This document shows positions 1-7,531 of a stretch of 49,664 bases of DNA, piece by piece. A program made the position numbers and the translations under genes. The DNA comes from Chloracidobacterium sp. CP2_5A (lineage in GTDB: Bacteria > Acidobacteriota > Blastocatellia > Chloracidobacteriales > Chloracidobacteriaceae): contig NKPT01000023.1 of NCBI GenBank assembly GCA_002254845.1, forward strand, positions 1 to 49,664, given 5' to 3'. Every line of letters starts with the position of its first letter. Positions within the stretch are counted from its first letter, which is position 1. The notes under the pieces were generated by a model that saw only the letters and a program-made list of their open reading frames with translations, ran no database searches and had not been told where the DNA came from.

Positions 1-504
1 GACCTTTGTCATCGATGTGTTCGCCAGGCGCATTGTGGGCTGGCGCGCGAGCTCATCCAGGCGCGCGGACTTCGTTCTCGATGCCCTGGAGCAAGCGCTG
101 TACGCCCGCCAACCCGAACGTGACCACAGCCTGATCCGCCACGGCGATAGGGGGGATCGCAGCACGTGTCCATTCGGTACTCAGCGCGCTTGGCCGAGGC
201 GGGTGTGGAGCCCTCTGTGGGCAGCAAGGGTGACCGCTATGACAACGCCCTGGCCGAGACGATCAATAGGCTCTACAAGGCTGCGTTGATCCATCGCCAG
301 GGGCTCTGGAAAACCAAGAAGGCTGTGGAGCTGGCTACGCTGCAATGGGTGGTCTGGTTCAACCACTACCGACTGCTTGAACCCATTGGGTACATCCCTC
401 CAGCAGAAGCTGAGGCAAGCTATTACAGGCAACTCGCCGGTCAGGCCACCACGGTGGAGGCATGACTTAAACCAAATGGTCTCCACGATTCCCGGGGCGG
501 TTCA
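1..504 (+). mobile_element. IS3-family insertion sequence, right-end remnant
   Basis: The left window edge cuts an IS3-family element. Its transposase C-terminal half is followed by a typical IS3 right end: the strand ends in GGGGCGGTTCA, so the terminal inverted repeat read inward starts TGAACCGCCCC at about 491-504. The left end and OrfA lie outside the window. The transposase is frameshifted, so this copy is probably inactive. It borders the arsenic operon and may mark how that block arrived. Confidence 0.8.
2..465 (+). pseudogene. IS3-family transposase OrfB, C-terminal part, frameshifted
   Basis: This encodes the end of the DDE integrase core of an IS3-family OrfB transposase. The first frame, from base 2, reads VIDVFARRIVGW and reaches the second catalytic Asp region (IRHGDRG). 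Near 155-160 the frame is lost: a two-base excess in a G-rich run separates it from the second frame, which opens at about 166 with SIRYSARLAEAG. That frame carries the third catalytic residue in KGDRYDNALAETIN and the usual IS3 tail, WFNHYRLLEPIGYIPPAEAE. The protein is also cut at its N-terminus by the window edge. The shift is not at the normal IS3 programmed site, which lies between OrfA and OrfB, so it most likely inactivates the gene. A sequencing error cannot be excluded. Confidence 0.85.
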
Positions 505-573
505 GCCTGGCAGTGACAGGGTAACTGCCGGATCTAGGATCAGATCACGCCGGCGGCGGCGACTTAACCAGGC

Positions 574-1626
574 TCACGTCGCGCGCCTGCCTGCCGCGCC
601 GCGCTCGTACCAGCCCTTGCTCGCGTTGACGACGCGCGCGACGAGCAGCATCACCGGCACCTCGATCAGCACGCCGACGACGGTGGCTAGGGCCGCGCCC
701 GACTCAAAGCCGAATAGGCTGATCGCCGCCGCGACCGCGAGCTCGAAGAAGTTGCTCGCGCCGATCAGCGCCGACGGGCACGCGACGTTGTGCTTCTCGC
801 CGACGCAGCGGTTGAGCCAGTACGCCAGGCTCGAGTTGAAGAAGACCTGCACGAGAATCGGCACCGCGAGCATCGCGATGACGAGCGGCTGCTCGAGGAT
901 CGCTCGGCCCTGGAAGCCGAACAGCAGCACAAGCGTGAGCAACAGCGCGGCGTCGAACGCCGCCTGCCCGCGCGCGAGCAGGCGCCGGCGCCACCACTGC
1001 GCGAGGATCACCGGGATCACGATGTACATCACGACTGACGTCAGCAGCGTGTCCCAGGGCACCGTGATCGCCGACAGCCCGAGCAACAGCGCGACGATCG
1101 GCGCGAAGGCGAACACCATGATGGTGTCGTTGAGCGCGACCTGCCCGAGCGTGAACATCGGGTCGCCGCCGGTGAGCCGGCTCCAGACGAACACCATCGC
1201 CGTGCACGGCGCGGCGGCGAGCAGGATCAGCCCGGCGACGTAGCTGTCGAGCTGGTCGGCCGGCAGGTATGGCGCGAACACGTGGCGGATGAAGATCCAC
1301 GCCAGCAGCGCCATCGAGAATGGCTTGACGGCCCAGTTGATGAACAGCGTCACGCCGATGCCGCGCCAGTGCGACTTGACCTGCGACAGCGCGCCGAAGT
1401 CGACCTTCAGCAGCATCGGGATGATCATCACCCAGATCAGCAGCCCGACCGGCAGGTTGACCTGCGCGACCTCCATGCGCCCGATGGCCTGGATCGGCCC
1501 CGGCAACAGCCGGCCGACGACGATGCCGGCGACGATACACAGGAACACCCACAGCGTCAGGTAGCGCTCGAAGATCGTCAGCGGGGCCGGCGCGGCGGTG
1601 GACGGCGACAGGGTCTGCGTGCTCAT
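574..1626 (-). CDS. acr3: ACR3-family arsenite efflux permease
   Basis: This is an inner-membrane permease that extrudes arsenite, and the last gene of the leftward arsenic operon. It is 350 residues long, normal for ACR3, with about ten hydrophobic segments. The two residues known to be essential in the family are present: Cys141 in AAPCTAMVFVWS and Glu295 in GASNFFELAVAA. The permease motif LNDTIMVFAF is also seen. The start lies 12 bases after the arsC stop, which suggests translational coupling. It works with ArsC upstream, which makes the arsenite it exports. Its composition resembles the other arsenic genes here rather than the genes to the right of position 5000. The assignment is secure from sequence. 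Confidence 0.95.
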   Translation of the reverse strand: MSTQTLSPSTAAPAPLTIFERYLTLWVFLCIVAGIVVGRLLPGPIQAIGRMEVAQVNLPVGLLIWVMIIPMLLKVDFGALSQVKSHWRGIGVTLFINWAVKPFSMALLAWIFIRHVFAPYLPADQLDSYVAGLILLAAAPCTAMVFVWSRLTGGDPMFTLGQVALNDTIMVFAFAPIVALLLGLSAITVPWDTLLTSVVMYIVIPVILAQWWRRRLLARGQAAFDAALLLTLVLLFGFQGRAILEQPLVIAMLAVPILVQVFFNSSLAYWLNRCVGEKHNVACPSALIGASNFFELAVAAAISLFGFESGAALATVVGVLIEVPVMLLVARVVNASKGWYERGAAGRRAT

Positions 1627-1638
1627 CGCGAGTCGGGG

Positions 1639-2145
1639 TCAGTTGCGGGCGATGTCTTCGAGCGCGCGCTGCAGCGCGCCGCGCGCCATCGTCTCGATCG
1701 GCAGCGCGAGCAGCTGCAGCATGCGGTAGCCGATCGCCTGGCGCGTCAGCTCGAAGGCGCGGCGCTTGCCGTCGTCGCCGCCCTCGGCGTTCGACGGGTC
1801 CGGGTAGCCCCAGTGCACCTTGACCGGTGCCTCGCCGGCGCGGCCGACGAACACGGGGCAGACCTCGGCCGCGGCGCTGTCGCACACGGTGATCACGATG
1901 GCCAGCGGCGGCGCGCCGGCGGCGGCGAACTCGTCCCAGCTCTTGCTGCGCGCGCCGGTGGTGTCGACGCCGGCACGCGCGAGCGCCTCGAGCGCGAACG
2001 GGTTGACGCGCCCGCTCGGCGCGCTGCCGGCGCTGTGCGCGACGACGTCGCGCCCGAGCTTGCGCGCCCAGTGGTTGAGCATGCCCTCGGCGAGCACGCT
2101 GCGCGCCGAGTTGTGCGTGCACAGGATCAGGACGTGCGTCGTCAT
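1639..2145 (-). CDS. arsC: Arsenate reductase, low-molecular-weight phosphatase type
   Basis: This cytosolic enzyme reduces arsenate to arsenite, which Acr3 then exports. With the start placed at the ATG at 2145 (a GTG two codons upstream is the alternative) it has 168 residues. The phosphatase-like loop is CTHNSAR with the nucleophile Cys9 and Arg15. Two further cysteines, Cys88 (ITVCDSAA) and Cys96 (EVCPVF), fit the disulfide relay of the thioredoxin-linked ArsC family. The general acid is probably the Asp of GYPDPS near residue 105. The gene lies between arsI and acr3 with gaps under 20 bases, as expected in an arsR-arsI-arsC-acr3 operon. Confidence 0.95.
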   Translation of the reverse strand: MTTHVLILCTHNSARSVLAEGMLNHWARKLGRDVVAHSAGSAPSGRVNPFALEALARAGVDTTGARSKSWDEFAAAGAPPLAIVITVCDSAAAEVCPVFVGRAGEAPVKVHWGYPDPSNAEGGDDGKRRAFELTRQAIGYRMLQLLALPIETMARGALQRALEDIARN

Positions 2146-2161
2146 GGCCACGCGCGGGGCG

Positions 2162-2626
2162 TCAGCAGCACGAATCAGCGGACTTCACCGCGATGCCCAC
2201 CGGCTTGCCGCGCGGCGCGCAGCAAGCGCCTTCGGCCGCGACGGGCTTCTTCTCGTGGAACACGGGAATGTTGCCGAGCGTGTGGAAGTGCTCCCACGCG
2301 ATGCCCTGCGGGTCGGTGACCCAGTGCTTCTCGCTGCGGGCGTAGCAGCAGGTGGTCTCGCCCTCGTCGAGCAGCGCCATGTCGGCGGCCTGCGCGCGCG
2401 CCTTCAGCGCGGCGAGCTCGGCGGCGGCGTCAGTCTGGATGCCGAGGTGGTCGATGCCGGGGCGGTCGCCGCGCGTCGAGATCGCGAAGTTGACCGGCGG
2501 GTCGTCGAGCATCCACTTGGCGTAGTCGCTCTCGACGCGCGCCGGCTCGGCGGCAAACAGCTTCGAGTAGAAGCCGATGCTGCGGGCGAGGTCGTCGACG
2601 TGAAGGTGGACGTGGAATCGCTTCAT
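2162..2626 (-). CDS. arsI: ArsI/CadI-type C-As lyase (VOC superfamily)
   Basis: This is a 154-residue vicinal-oxygen-chelate protein of the ArsI/CadI family. Characterised ArsI enzymes are iron-dependent dioxygenases that cleave the carbon-arsenic bond of trivalent methyl- and aryl-arsenicals. The residues known to matter are visible: His5, His60 in DHLGIQ and Glu112 in AWEHFH as metal ligands, and the arsenical-binding vicinal pair Cys93-Cys94 in TTCCYARSEKHW. Extra cysteine pairs sit at 135-136 and at the C-terminus (153-154). The gene follows arsR directly. Many databases call this family cadmium-induced protein CadI, but the arsenic context and intact cysteine pair favour organoarsenical demethylation. 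Which arsenicals it accepts cannot be read from sequence. Confidence 0.88.
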   Translation of the reverse strand: MKRFHVHLHVDDLARSIGFYSKLFAAEPARVESDYAKWMLDDPPVNFAISTRGDRPGIDHLGIQTDAAAELAALKARAQAADMALLDEGETTCCYARSEKHWVTDPQGIAWEHFHTLGNIPVFHEKKPVAAEGACCAPRGKPVGIAVKSADSCC

Positions 2627-3026
2627 CGTGGTCTCCAGTTCGTGGGGGTGGCGGTGGCGGCGGGCTCAGCGACCCGGGCGCCTCGCCCGTGGCGCAAGCG
2701 GCACCGTGGCAGCAGTGCGCCGTGAGATAGTCCAGCAGCGCGTTCATCTGCGCGAGCGCGGGCCGGTAGATCAGGCGCCGGCCGTCGCGCTCCTGCGTGA
2801 CGAGCCCGGCGTGCAGCAGCTCATTCAGGTGGAACGACAGCGTCGACGCCGGCATGCCGAGCAGCGACCCAAGCGCCCCGGGCGTCATGCCTTGCGGTGC
2901 CGCGCCGACGAGGGCGCGGAACACGCGCAGACGATGGTTCTGCGCCAGCGCCGCGAGCGCGAGCACGGCGGCGTTCTCGGTCAGCGGGGCGTCGGGCAGC
3001 GCGGGGCTTGGGCGGGTTGGCGACAC
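2430..3026 (-). CDS. arsR: ArsR-family arsenic-responsive repressor, probably frameshifted near its end
   Basis: This encodes a winged-helix repressor for the arsenic operon. The ArsR core runs from about LALAALAQNHRLRVFRALV through the recognition helix (MPASTLSFHLNELLHAG) and the wing (TQERDGRRLIYRPA). Cysteines in AHCCHGAACATG are plausible arsenite ligands. The GTG at 3026 is preferred as start, since further upstream the frame runs through the operator and promoter. The open frame continues to 2430, overlapping arsI by almost 200 bases and giving an odd proline/arginine-rich tail. A single frameshift near the proline-coding run at about 2640-2680 would instead end the protein at 2623, with the stop overlapping the arsI ATG as ATGA. 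That is more natural, so a recent indel or sequencing error is likely. Confidence 0.8.
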   Translation of the reverse strand: MSPTRPSPALPDAPLTENAAVLALAALAQNHRLRVFRALVGAAPQGMTPGALGSLLGMPASTLSFHLNELLHAGLVTQERDGRRLIYRPALAQMNALLDYLTAHCCHGAACATGEAPGSLSPPPPPPPRTGDHDEAIPRPPSRRRPRPQHRLLLEAVCRRAGARRERLRQVDARRPAGQLRDLDARRPPRHRPPRHPD

Positions 3027-3052
3027 GTCGCGGTTCGGGCCGCTTCGTGTCC

Positions 3053-3092
3053 AAACATTACGAATGTTTTCGAAATATCGCAGGGAAGTCAA
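3053..3092 (-). promoter_or_regulatory. ars operon promoter with ArsR-type operator
   Basis: A perfect palindrome AAACATT-ACG-AATGTTT lies at 3053-3069 just upstream of arsR. On the minus strand, TTGACT (3087-3092) could be the -35 box. Seventeen bases on, AAACAT (3064-3069) is a poor -10 match that falls inside the palindrome. A repressor bound there would block transcription. The palindrome is seen directly; its use by ArsR is inferred from position. Confidence 0.6.
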
Positions 3093-3134
3093 ACGCTCGC
3101 GCCCCCCCGGCCGTGTTCGGGGCATTGGCGCCGG

Positions 3135-3536
3135 TCAGGACGGCGGCGCGCCTTCGACGATCCAGCGCGCGAGCCGGCGGTCGTCTTCGTCGGTGTCGAC
3201 GACGATCTCATCGCCGATGGACTCCATCTTCGGCGGCGCGTCCTGGCGCGCGCCGTGCAAGCGCGCCTCAACACCTGTCAGGCGGAACTTCAGGATCGGC
3301 ACGACGCGCCCGATGCCCTTGATCAGGCACGCGTCCAGCGCCGCGAGCAGCAGTTCGGCGGGGTTGAACGCGTCGCGCCGGCCGTCGAGGTCGGTATCGA
3401 GCGTGATCGCCGCGTCCTTGCACGTCGCGGCGCTGCCGCGCGCGTAAACGTCGCGCAGGCGGTCGTCAGCGATGTTCCAGATGAAGTCGGCAATCCGCTT
3501 GATCTGGCTTTGGTCTTGTCGCTTTGCGGGCTTCAT
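3135..3536 (-). CDS. Chimeric ORF: HsdM N-terminus joined to an OsmC-family fragment
   Basis: This frame fuses two unrelated genes. From the ATG at 3536 the first 34 or so residues (IKRIADFIWNIADDRLRDVY) match the start of type I restriction-modification methylase subunits (HsdM). From about residue 35 the sequence switches to an OsmC-family protein (ITLDTDLDGRRDAFNPAELLLAALDACLIKGI, continuing to EIVVDTDEDDRRLA). The OsmC part lacks its normal N-terminus and stops early, after the VVDTDE strand, so it misses the last roughly 40 residues that usually carry the second catalytic region. Neither function is likely to survive. It looks like a recombination scar between a restriction island and an arsenic/OsmC locus. 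Both assignments come from remembered family patterns; the junction at about 3435 is seen in the translation. Confidence 0.6.
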   Translation of the reverse strand: MKPAKRQDQSQIKRIADFIWNIADDRLRDVYARGSAATCKDAAITLDTDLDGRRDAFNPAELLLAALDACLIKGIGRVVPILKFRLTGVEARLHGARQDAPPKMESIGDEIVVDTDEDDRRLARWIVEGAPPS

Positions 3537-3550
3537 CAAGTCTGTTTTTC

Positions 3551-4520
3551 CTACCGTTTTTCTGGTCTGCTCAGGGCTTGGCAACCAGGAGCCAGCTTGG
3601 CGTTCTCGACGCCATAGAGCGTCAGCGGATCGGCCAGCCAAAGGCGGTACTGTTCTTCGGTGAGGCGATGGTCGGGCGAGCCGTCCGCGCTCCAGCGCAG
3701 CAGCATGTAGCCAGCTACCGCCGCGCGCACCCGTACCCGCAGCGTGCCGCCCTCCATCCCGTGGTCCCGCCCGATGACCTCGGGGCGCTCAAGTCGCGGA
3801 TGCGGCACGAAGTCCAGTTCGACAATGCGCGTCCACTGGATGTCGTTGTCCGGACGCTCAAAGGCCTGTGGCTCCTCGTCGAGCAGCTTTGGCGCTTCAA
3901 GCGCTTCAATATAGGAACGACGAAATCCCGAAACGCTCCGCTCTTGCGGTCAAAGGCCTGGACGCGCCAGCGCAGGCCGGTATCCACCAGCGCAAAGGGC
4001 ACGATGACCCGCTCGGTCTCGCCGCTCGTCATCGAGTGGTAGCGGATGGCGAGCGGCCGCTTGGCGTGGCTTGCCCGGCAAACCGGGGCCAGCGCGTCCA
4101 TCCTGGGGGTGGAGAGGGCAGCGGGCGACTCGCGGCGGCAGCGGTTGCAAAGGCCTGGCCGGGCCGTTCACGCCAGCGCCGAAGCCCAGCGCCAGCGCCG
4201 ACAGCGCGCGTTGCGGGGCGTGGTCGAACAGCGGCGAGAACGTCTGGCCAATGCGGTAGATCTTGTTGCTACCGTCAAAGGCGATGTTCTATGGCGCGAT
4301 TTCCCGGTACAGCGCTAAGTCGCGTGTCGCCCCGGGCTGGAGCCACGCCGAAGCGCTCGATCAGGTCGGGGCGACCGATCTCGCCGAAGAAGCAGAGCCG
4401 GAAGTCGATGTAGGCCAGCCGCTCGCGCTGGGCGCGGCTCAATCTCTCGACGCGCTGGGGTTGAGTCGCCGAAGGCTCCTCATCCAAGGCGGACGACCGA
4501 AAGACTGACATGAGTTGCAT
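3551..4520 (-). pseudogene. WYL-domain transcriptional regulator remnant
   Basis: Pieces of one regulator are spread over three frames. The N-terminal winged-helix part starts at 4520 (LSRAQRERLAYIDFRLCFFGEIGRPDLIERFG). The frame breaks near 4320, after which the continuation LALYREIAP is followed by a TAG stop and then NIAFDGSNKIYRIG. The WYL core (KRPLAIRYHSMTSGETERVIVPFALVDTGLRW) is readable from about 4075 to 3920. A second shift near 3900 coincides with a duplicated TTGAAGCGC. The C-terminal part (IVELDFVPHPRLERPEVI to GVENAKLAPGC) ends at 3551. With at least two frameshifts and an in-frame stop it is dead. The intact family (BrxR/CapW-like) often sits beside phage-defence and type I restriction genes, and here an HsdM start follows 15 bases downstream. 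Confidence 0.75.
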
Positions 4521-4574
4521 GCTTGTCCATTTTTAGGAAGCTTACATAATCAAAATGATGACGCCATGCGCCAC

Positions 4575-4600
4575 TGCTTGTAGCTGATGCTTGTAGCTGA
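4575..4600. repeat. 13-bp tandem duplication
   Basis: The unit TGCTTGTAGCTGA occurs twice, head to tail (4575-4587 and 4588-4600), with no mismatch. It lies in the gene-free stretch upstream of the WYL regulator remnant and could be a slippage scar. Confidence 0.9.
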
Positions 4601-4812
4601 GCAAGCAATCGAAGCGGACAAATCGTCCCAGCTCCGCTGGTTAGGCGCTTGGCTTTTTGACCATGGAATCCTCTGGAAGCTTCCGCCTTTGCGCAAAGCT
4701 CGGCTCAGTCCCGGCTTGATAAGCGAGGATAAGGAAATAGCCTGACCGATCCAGCCTGGCGCCGGCGCGGGAGCGGGAGCGTCCCAGTCGGAGCGCGGCA
4801 GGGCGAAGGCGA

Positions 4813-4846
4813 GGGGGTTATCTCAGAAAGGGGGTTATCTCAGAAA
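4813..4846. repeat. 17-bp tandem duplication
   Basis: The unit GGGGGTTATCTCAGAAA is present twice, head to tail and perfect (4813-4829, 4830-4846). Such a unit could come from an insertion-sequence end or target duplication, but no element is visible beside it. Confidence 0.9.
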
Positions 4847-4928
4847 ACGCCTGCGCTTGGGGGCTTATCGTAGCGGCTTGCCACCCGCGCGGCGCGATTG
4901 GCGGAGGTAACGCGGGCGAATAAAAAGC

Positions 4929-4958
4929 TTTACATTCACATAACGCGCGGCGTAACAT
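4929..4958 (+). promoter_or_regulatory. Candidate sigma70-type promoter for the 5064 gene
   Basis: TTTACA (4929-4934) and TAACAT (4953-4958) are separated by 18 bases, matching a -35/-10 pair at 5 and 4 of 6 positions. The pair sits about 105 bases before the preferred start of the secreted protein gene. This is a consensus match only. Confidence 0.3.
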
Positions 4959-5063
4959 GACAGTAAAGTTGTGAAGAATTCTTGCCTGGCCGCGCTTCGA
5001 GCTAGGCTGGCGCTTGCCACTTTTGTTATGCAGCTAGCTGCAATTTGGCGAGGGACGCATGCG

Positions 5064-5915
5064 ATGTCGTGGATGAAGTCGGTCGCGATCGTATTGTTGC
5101 TCGCCATCCCCGCCCAAAACGCCTTCGCTCAACAAGGAGGGTTAGCGGACAGCGAAATGCCGGCCGCCATCAAAGCCCTGCGCGGGGAAATTGTCGCGCT
5201 GCAAGGTGAATTATCGAGTTACGCAGCCGGGGTGCAGAGCGGCGACAAAGGTCGTCGCGGGAAAAGCTTCGAGGCTTACCGGAAGGAATTTGAGGCGCTT
5301 AGCGGCAAGATTTCGAGTTGCCGCGAGCGCTTGCAGCACTTTCACGATCAGGTCACGCGACTCTACCGCACCATGCCGACTTCATCGCTCTACCTAGCGG
5401 CGCGACAAGCCTACGCCGACGCCAAGAACGATTTTGACGCGCTGGCCTCGGGCTTAGCCCTCGCGCCGCGCCCGGAAAGCCTGCAAGTCGCGGAGGTGCG
5501 GGTCGTGGACGGCCGCCTCGCCAAACACCTCTCCCGCTCCACCCCGGAACCCGCGCCAATTAAATCGGAGTCAAGCGTCGGGCGCGCCTTTATCGAAGCG
5601 AATGATATTCGCTACATCGGCAAGTTCGATTCGGTTGAAGTTTACCTCATCACCATCAAGGACCTGTCATACTATGTCCTAACCGGCATCCGCGAGCGGA
5701 TTTTCGATTCCGATGGCAAGGTTACCGAAATTATGCGCCAGGCTATCCTTTACTCCGAGCCATTCCCATCCAAGCAAGCTATCGGTCGCCAGACGGATCA
5801 GCATTTCGAGAGCGTCTTACAACAAAAGTTCACGCTCCTTGGGGATGACCCCAGCGTGTCCGACCTCGTTCTAGAAGAGCTGCTCAAGGCGCGGAGCTAT
5901 GCCCGCGCTGAGTAG
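5064..5915 (+). CDS. Secreted protein of unknown function
   Basis: I do not recognise a family. The ATG at 5064 is preferred because it puts a clean signal peptide at the N-terminus (MSWMKSVAIVLLLAIPAQNAFAQQ, cut after AFA). The frame is open back to 4971, but that extension is not signal-like. The mature protein is about 260 residues. Residues roughly 40-130 are charged and helical with coiled-coil character (EIVALQGELSSYAAG, RERLQHFHDQVTRL). The C-terminal half is more globular, with VYLITIKDLSYYVLTGIRERIF and DQHFESVLQQKFTLLGD. It probably acts in the periplasm or outside the cell. It is convergent with the SctN-like ATPase gene, so a shared operon is excluded, though a secretion-related role remains possible. 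Confidence 0.7.
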   Translation: MSWMKSVAIVLLLAIPAQNAFAQQGGLADSEMPAAIKALRGEIVALQGELSSYAAGVQSGDKGRRGKSFEAYRKEFEALSGKISSCRERLQHFHDQVTRLYRTMPTSSLYLAARQAYADAKNDFDALASGLALAPRPESLQVAEVRVVDGRLAKHLSRSTPEPAPIKSESSVGRAFIEANDIRYIGKFDSVEVYLITIKDLSYYVLTGIRERIFDSDGKVTEIMRQAILYSEPFPSKQAIGRQTDQHFESVLQQKFTLLGDDPSVSDLVLEELLKARSYARAE

Positions 5916-5987
5916 CCGGCGCAAAGCGGCGGAAAGACTCGGCAACGGCCTTCGGCATAGCGGAAGCGGCGTCGGAGTCTAGGCGCG

Positions 5988-7313
5988 TCACAGAATTTTC
6001 GCCAGTCGGTCAAGCGTATCCTTGAAATCGGCTTTTTCGCTTGTGGGCTGCCGCAAAAACTGATTCACCGCGTCAATTTTCGAGATGGCGTAGTCAGTGC
6101 GCTTGTCTTTGCCGCTTTTGTACGCGCCGATGAGAATCAGGTCTTTCTGCGATTCGTAGGCGTCGAGAATATCGCGCAGCTTCATCGCCTTGGCGATGTG
6201 ATCCTTGTCGGCCACCGCCGTCATGACGCGCGATACCGATTGCCGCACGTCAATGGCCGGATAGTGGCCTCCGGCGGCCAGCGCCCGCGACAAGACGATG
6301 TGGCCGTCCAGAATCGAGCGCGTTTCATCGGCAATTGGCTCGGTCATATCGTCGCCTTCGACCAGAACGGTGTAAAAGGCCGTAATTGAGCCGCGCTGCG
6401 AGTTGCCGGTGCGCTCGAGCAGGCGGGGCAGCTCGCTGAAAACCGACGGCGGAAAGCCGGCGCGCGCCGGGGGCTCGCCGGTCGCCAGCCCGACTTCGCG
6501 CAACGCGCGGGCGAAGCGCGTCACGGAATCCATCATCAGCAGCACTTTCTTGCCTTGATCGCGGAAGTATTCCGCAATGGCGGTCGCCACATGCGCCGCC
6601 TTGAGCCGAACCAGCGATGGCTCGTTGGACGTGGCCACAACGATGACTGAGCGCTTGAGCCCTTCGGGGCCGAGGTCATGCTCGAGGAAGTCGCGCACTT
6701 CGCGCCCGCGCTCGCCGATGAGCGCGATGACGTTGACTTCGGCTTCGGTGTTCCGCGCCAGCATGCCCAACAGCGTGGACTTCCCGACCCCGGCGGCGGC
6801 GAAGACGCCGACGCGCTGCCCTTCCCCGACCGTCAGCGTCGAGTCAATCGCTCGCACTCCGGTCACAAACCGCTTGACGACGCGCTGGCGCTTCATTGGG
6901 TCGGGCGGGCGCGCCGTAACGGCGACTTCCACCGCGTTATGAATCGGACCCTTCCCATCCATCGGCTCGCCCAAGCCGTCCAGAACGCGCCCCAGCAACT
7001 CGTCGCCGACCCGCGCCTTGAGCGAGCCGCCGGTCGAGATGACTTCCGCCCCCATGGCGACATCCTGAAGCTCGCCGAGCGGCATGAGAATGATCTCCGA
7101 GCCGCGAAAGCCGACGACTTCGGCTTTCAAATCCTGAGCGCGGTGCGGCGAGCGAATCAGGCACAACTCCTCAATCCGGGCGCCTGGCACGGACGCCCGC
7201 ACCAGCAGCCCGACCAGCTCCGTGACGCGCCCGCGCACCTCAACCGAGGGCAGCCAATCAAGCGCCTTGACGTAAGGCGATAGGTCTAGCTTTGGCACGG
7301 CCGCTGACGCCAT
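5988..7313 (-). CDS. Type III secretion/flagellar export ATPase (SctN/FliI family)
   Basis: This is a hexameric cytosolic ATPase of the type III export apparatus, which strips chaperones from cargo and unfolds it. It has 441 residues, a normal length. The N-terminal beta-barrel spans about 24-95, Walker A is AAAGVGKST (172-180), Walker B is VLLMMD (257-262), and the catalytic glutamate region is [14 protein letters not shown]. The AAAGxGKST form of the P-loop resembles injectisome SctN proteins more than most flagellar FliI, but this is weak evidence. The start has a good GGGAGG site upstream. The SctL/FliH-like partner is encoded about 5 kb away on the same strand, beyond two plus-strand genes. 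No flagellar gene is seen in the window, so I lean to a non-flagellar role. Confidence 0.9.
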   Translation of the reverse strand: MASAAVPKLDLSPYVKALDWLPSVEVRGRVTELVGLLVRASVPGARIEELCLIRSPHRAQDLKAEVVGFRGSEIILMPLGELQDVAMGAEVISTGGSLKARVGDELLGRVLDGLGEPMDGKGPIHNAVEVAVTARPPDPMKRQRVVKRFVTGVRAIDSTLTVGEGQRVGVFAAAGVGKSTLLGMLARNTEAEVNVIALIGERGREVRDFLEHDLGPEGLKRSVIVVATSNEPSLVRLKAAHVATAIAEYFRDQGKKVLLMMDSVTRFARALREVGLATGEPPARAGFPPSVFSELPRLLERTGNSQRGSITAFYTVLVEGDDMTEPIADETRSILDGHIVLSRALAAGGHYPAIDVRQSVSRVMTAVADKDHIAKAMKLRDILDAYESQKDLILIGAYKSGKDKRTDYAISKIDAVNQFLRQPTSEKADFKDTLDRLAKIL

Positions 7314-7531
7314 TAGCGCCTCCCGCTGAAACTCCAGCCCGGATCAAGAGAAAGCCGAAACCGCAGGTTACCGCGTTTCTGGCCCGGCGGCGACGTTGCG
7401 GCGCGGATGGTTCCGCAGAATCGCCCATCCCTGGCGGCCCGAAGCGAAAGCTTTTCAAGATGTGCGACGCCCCTAAATGCGCTATTGTGCGCCACTATAT
7501 CCATCCATTCCAGCTCAAGGAAGCTCGCGCT

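Larger units (their letters stand above)
4521..5063. other. Gene-free stretch between foreign block and chromosomal genes
   Basis: No convincing coding region is seen over these 543 bases. The stretch is less GC-rich than its flanks and holds two short perfect tandem repeats and a candidate promoter, annotated separately. It probably contains the junction between the imported block and the resident chromosome. No clear attachment site or tRNA fragment was recognised. Confidence 0.6.

Noticed and set aside
704-2319. Long open frames on both strands across the arsenic genes, in other frames than acr3 and arsC
   Set aside because: They give arginine/alanine-rich, motif-free proteins and exist only because stop codons are rare in such GC-rich DNA.
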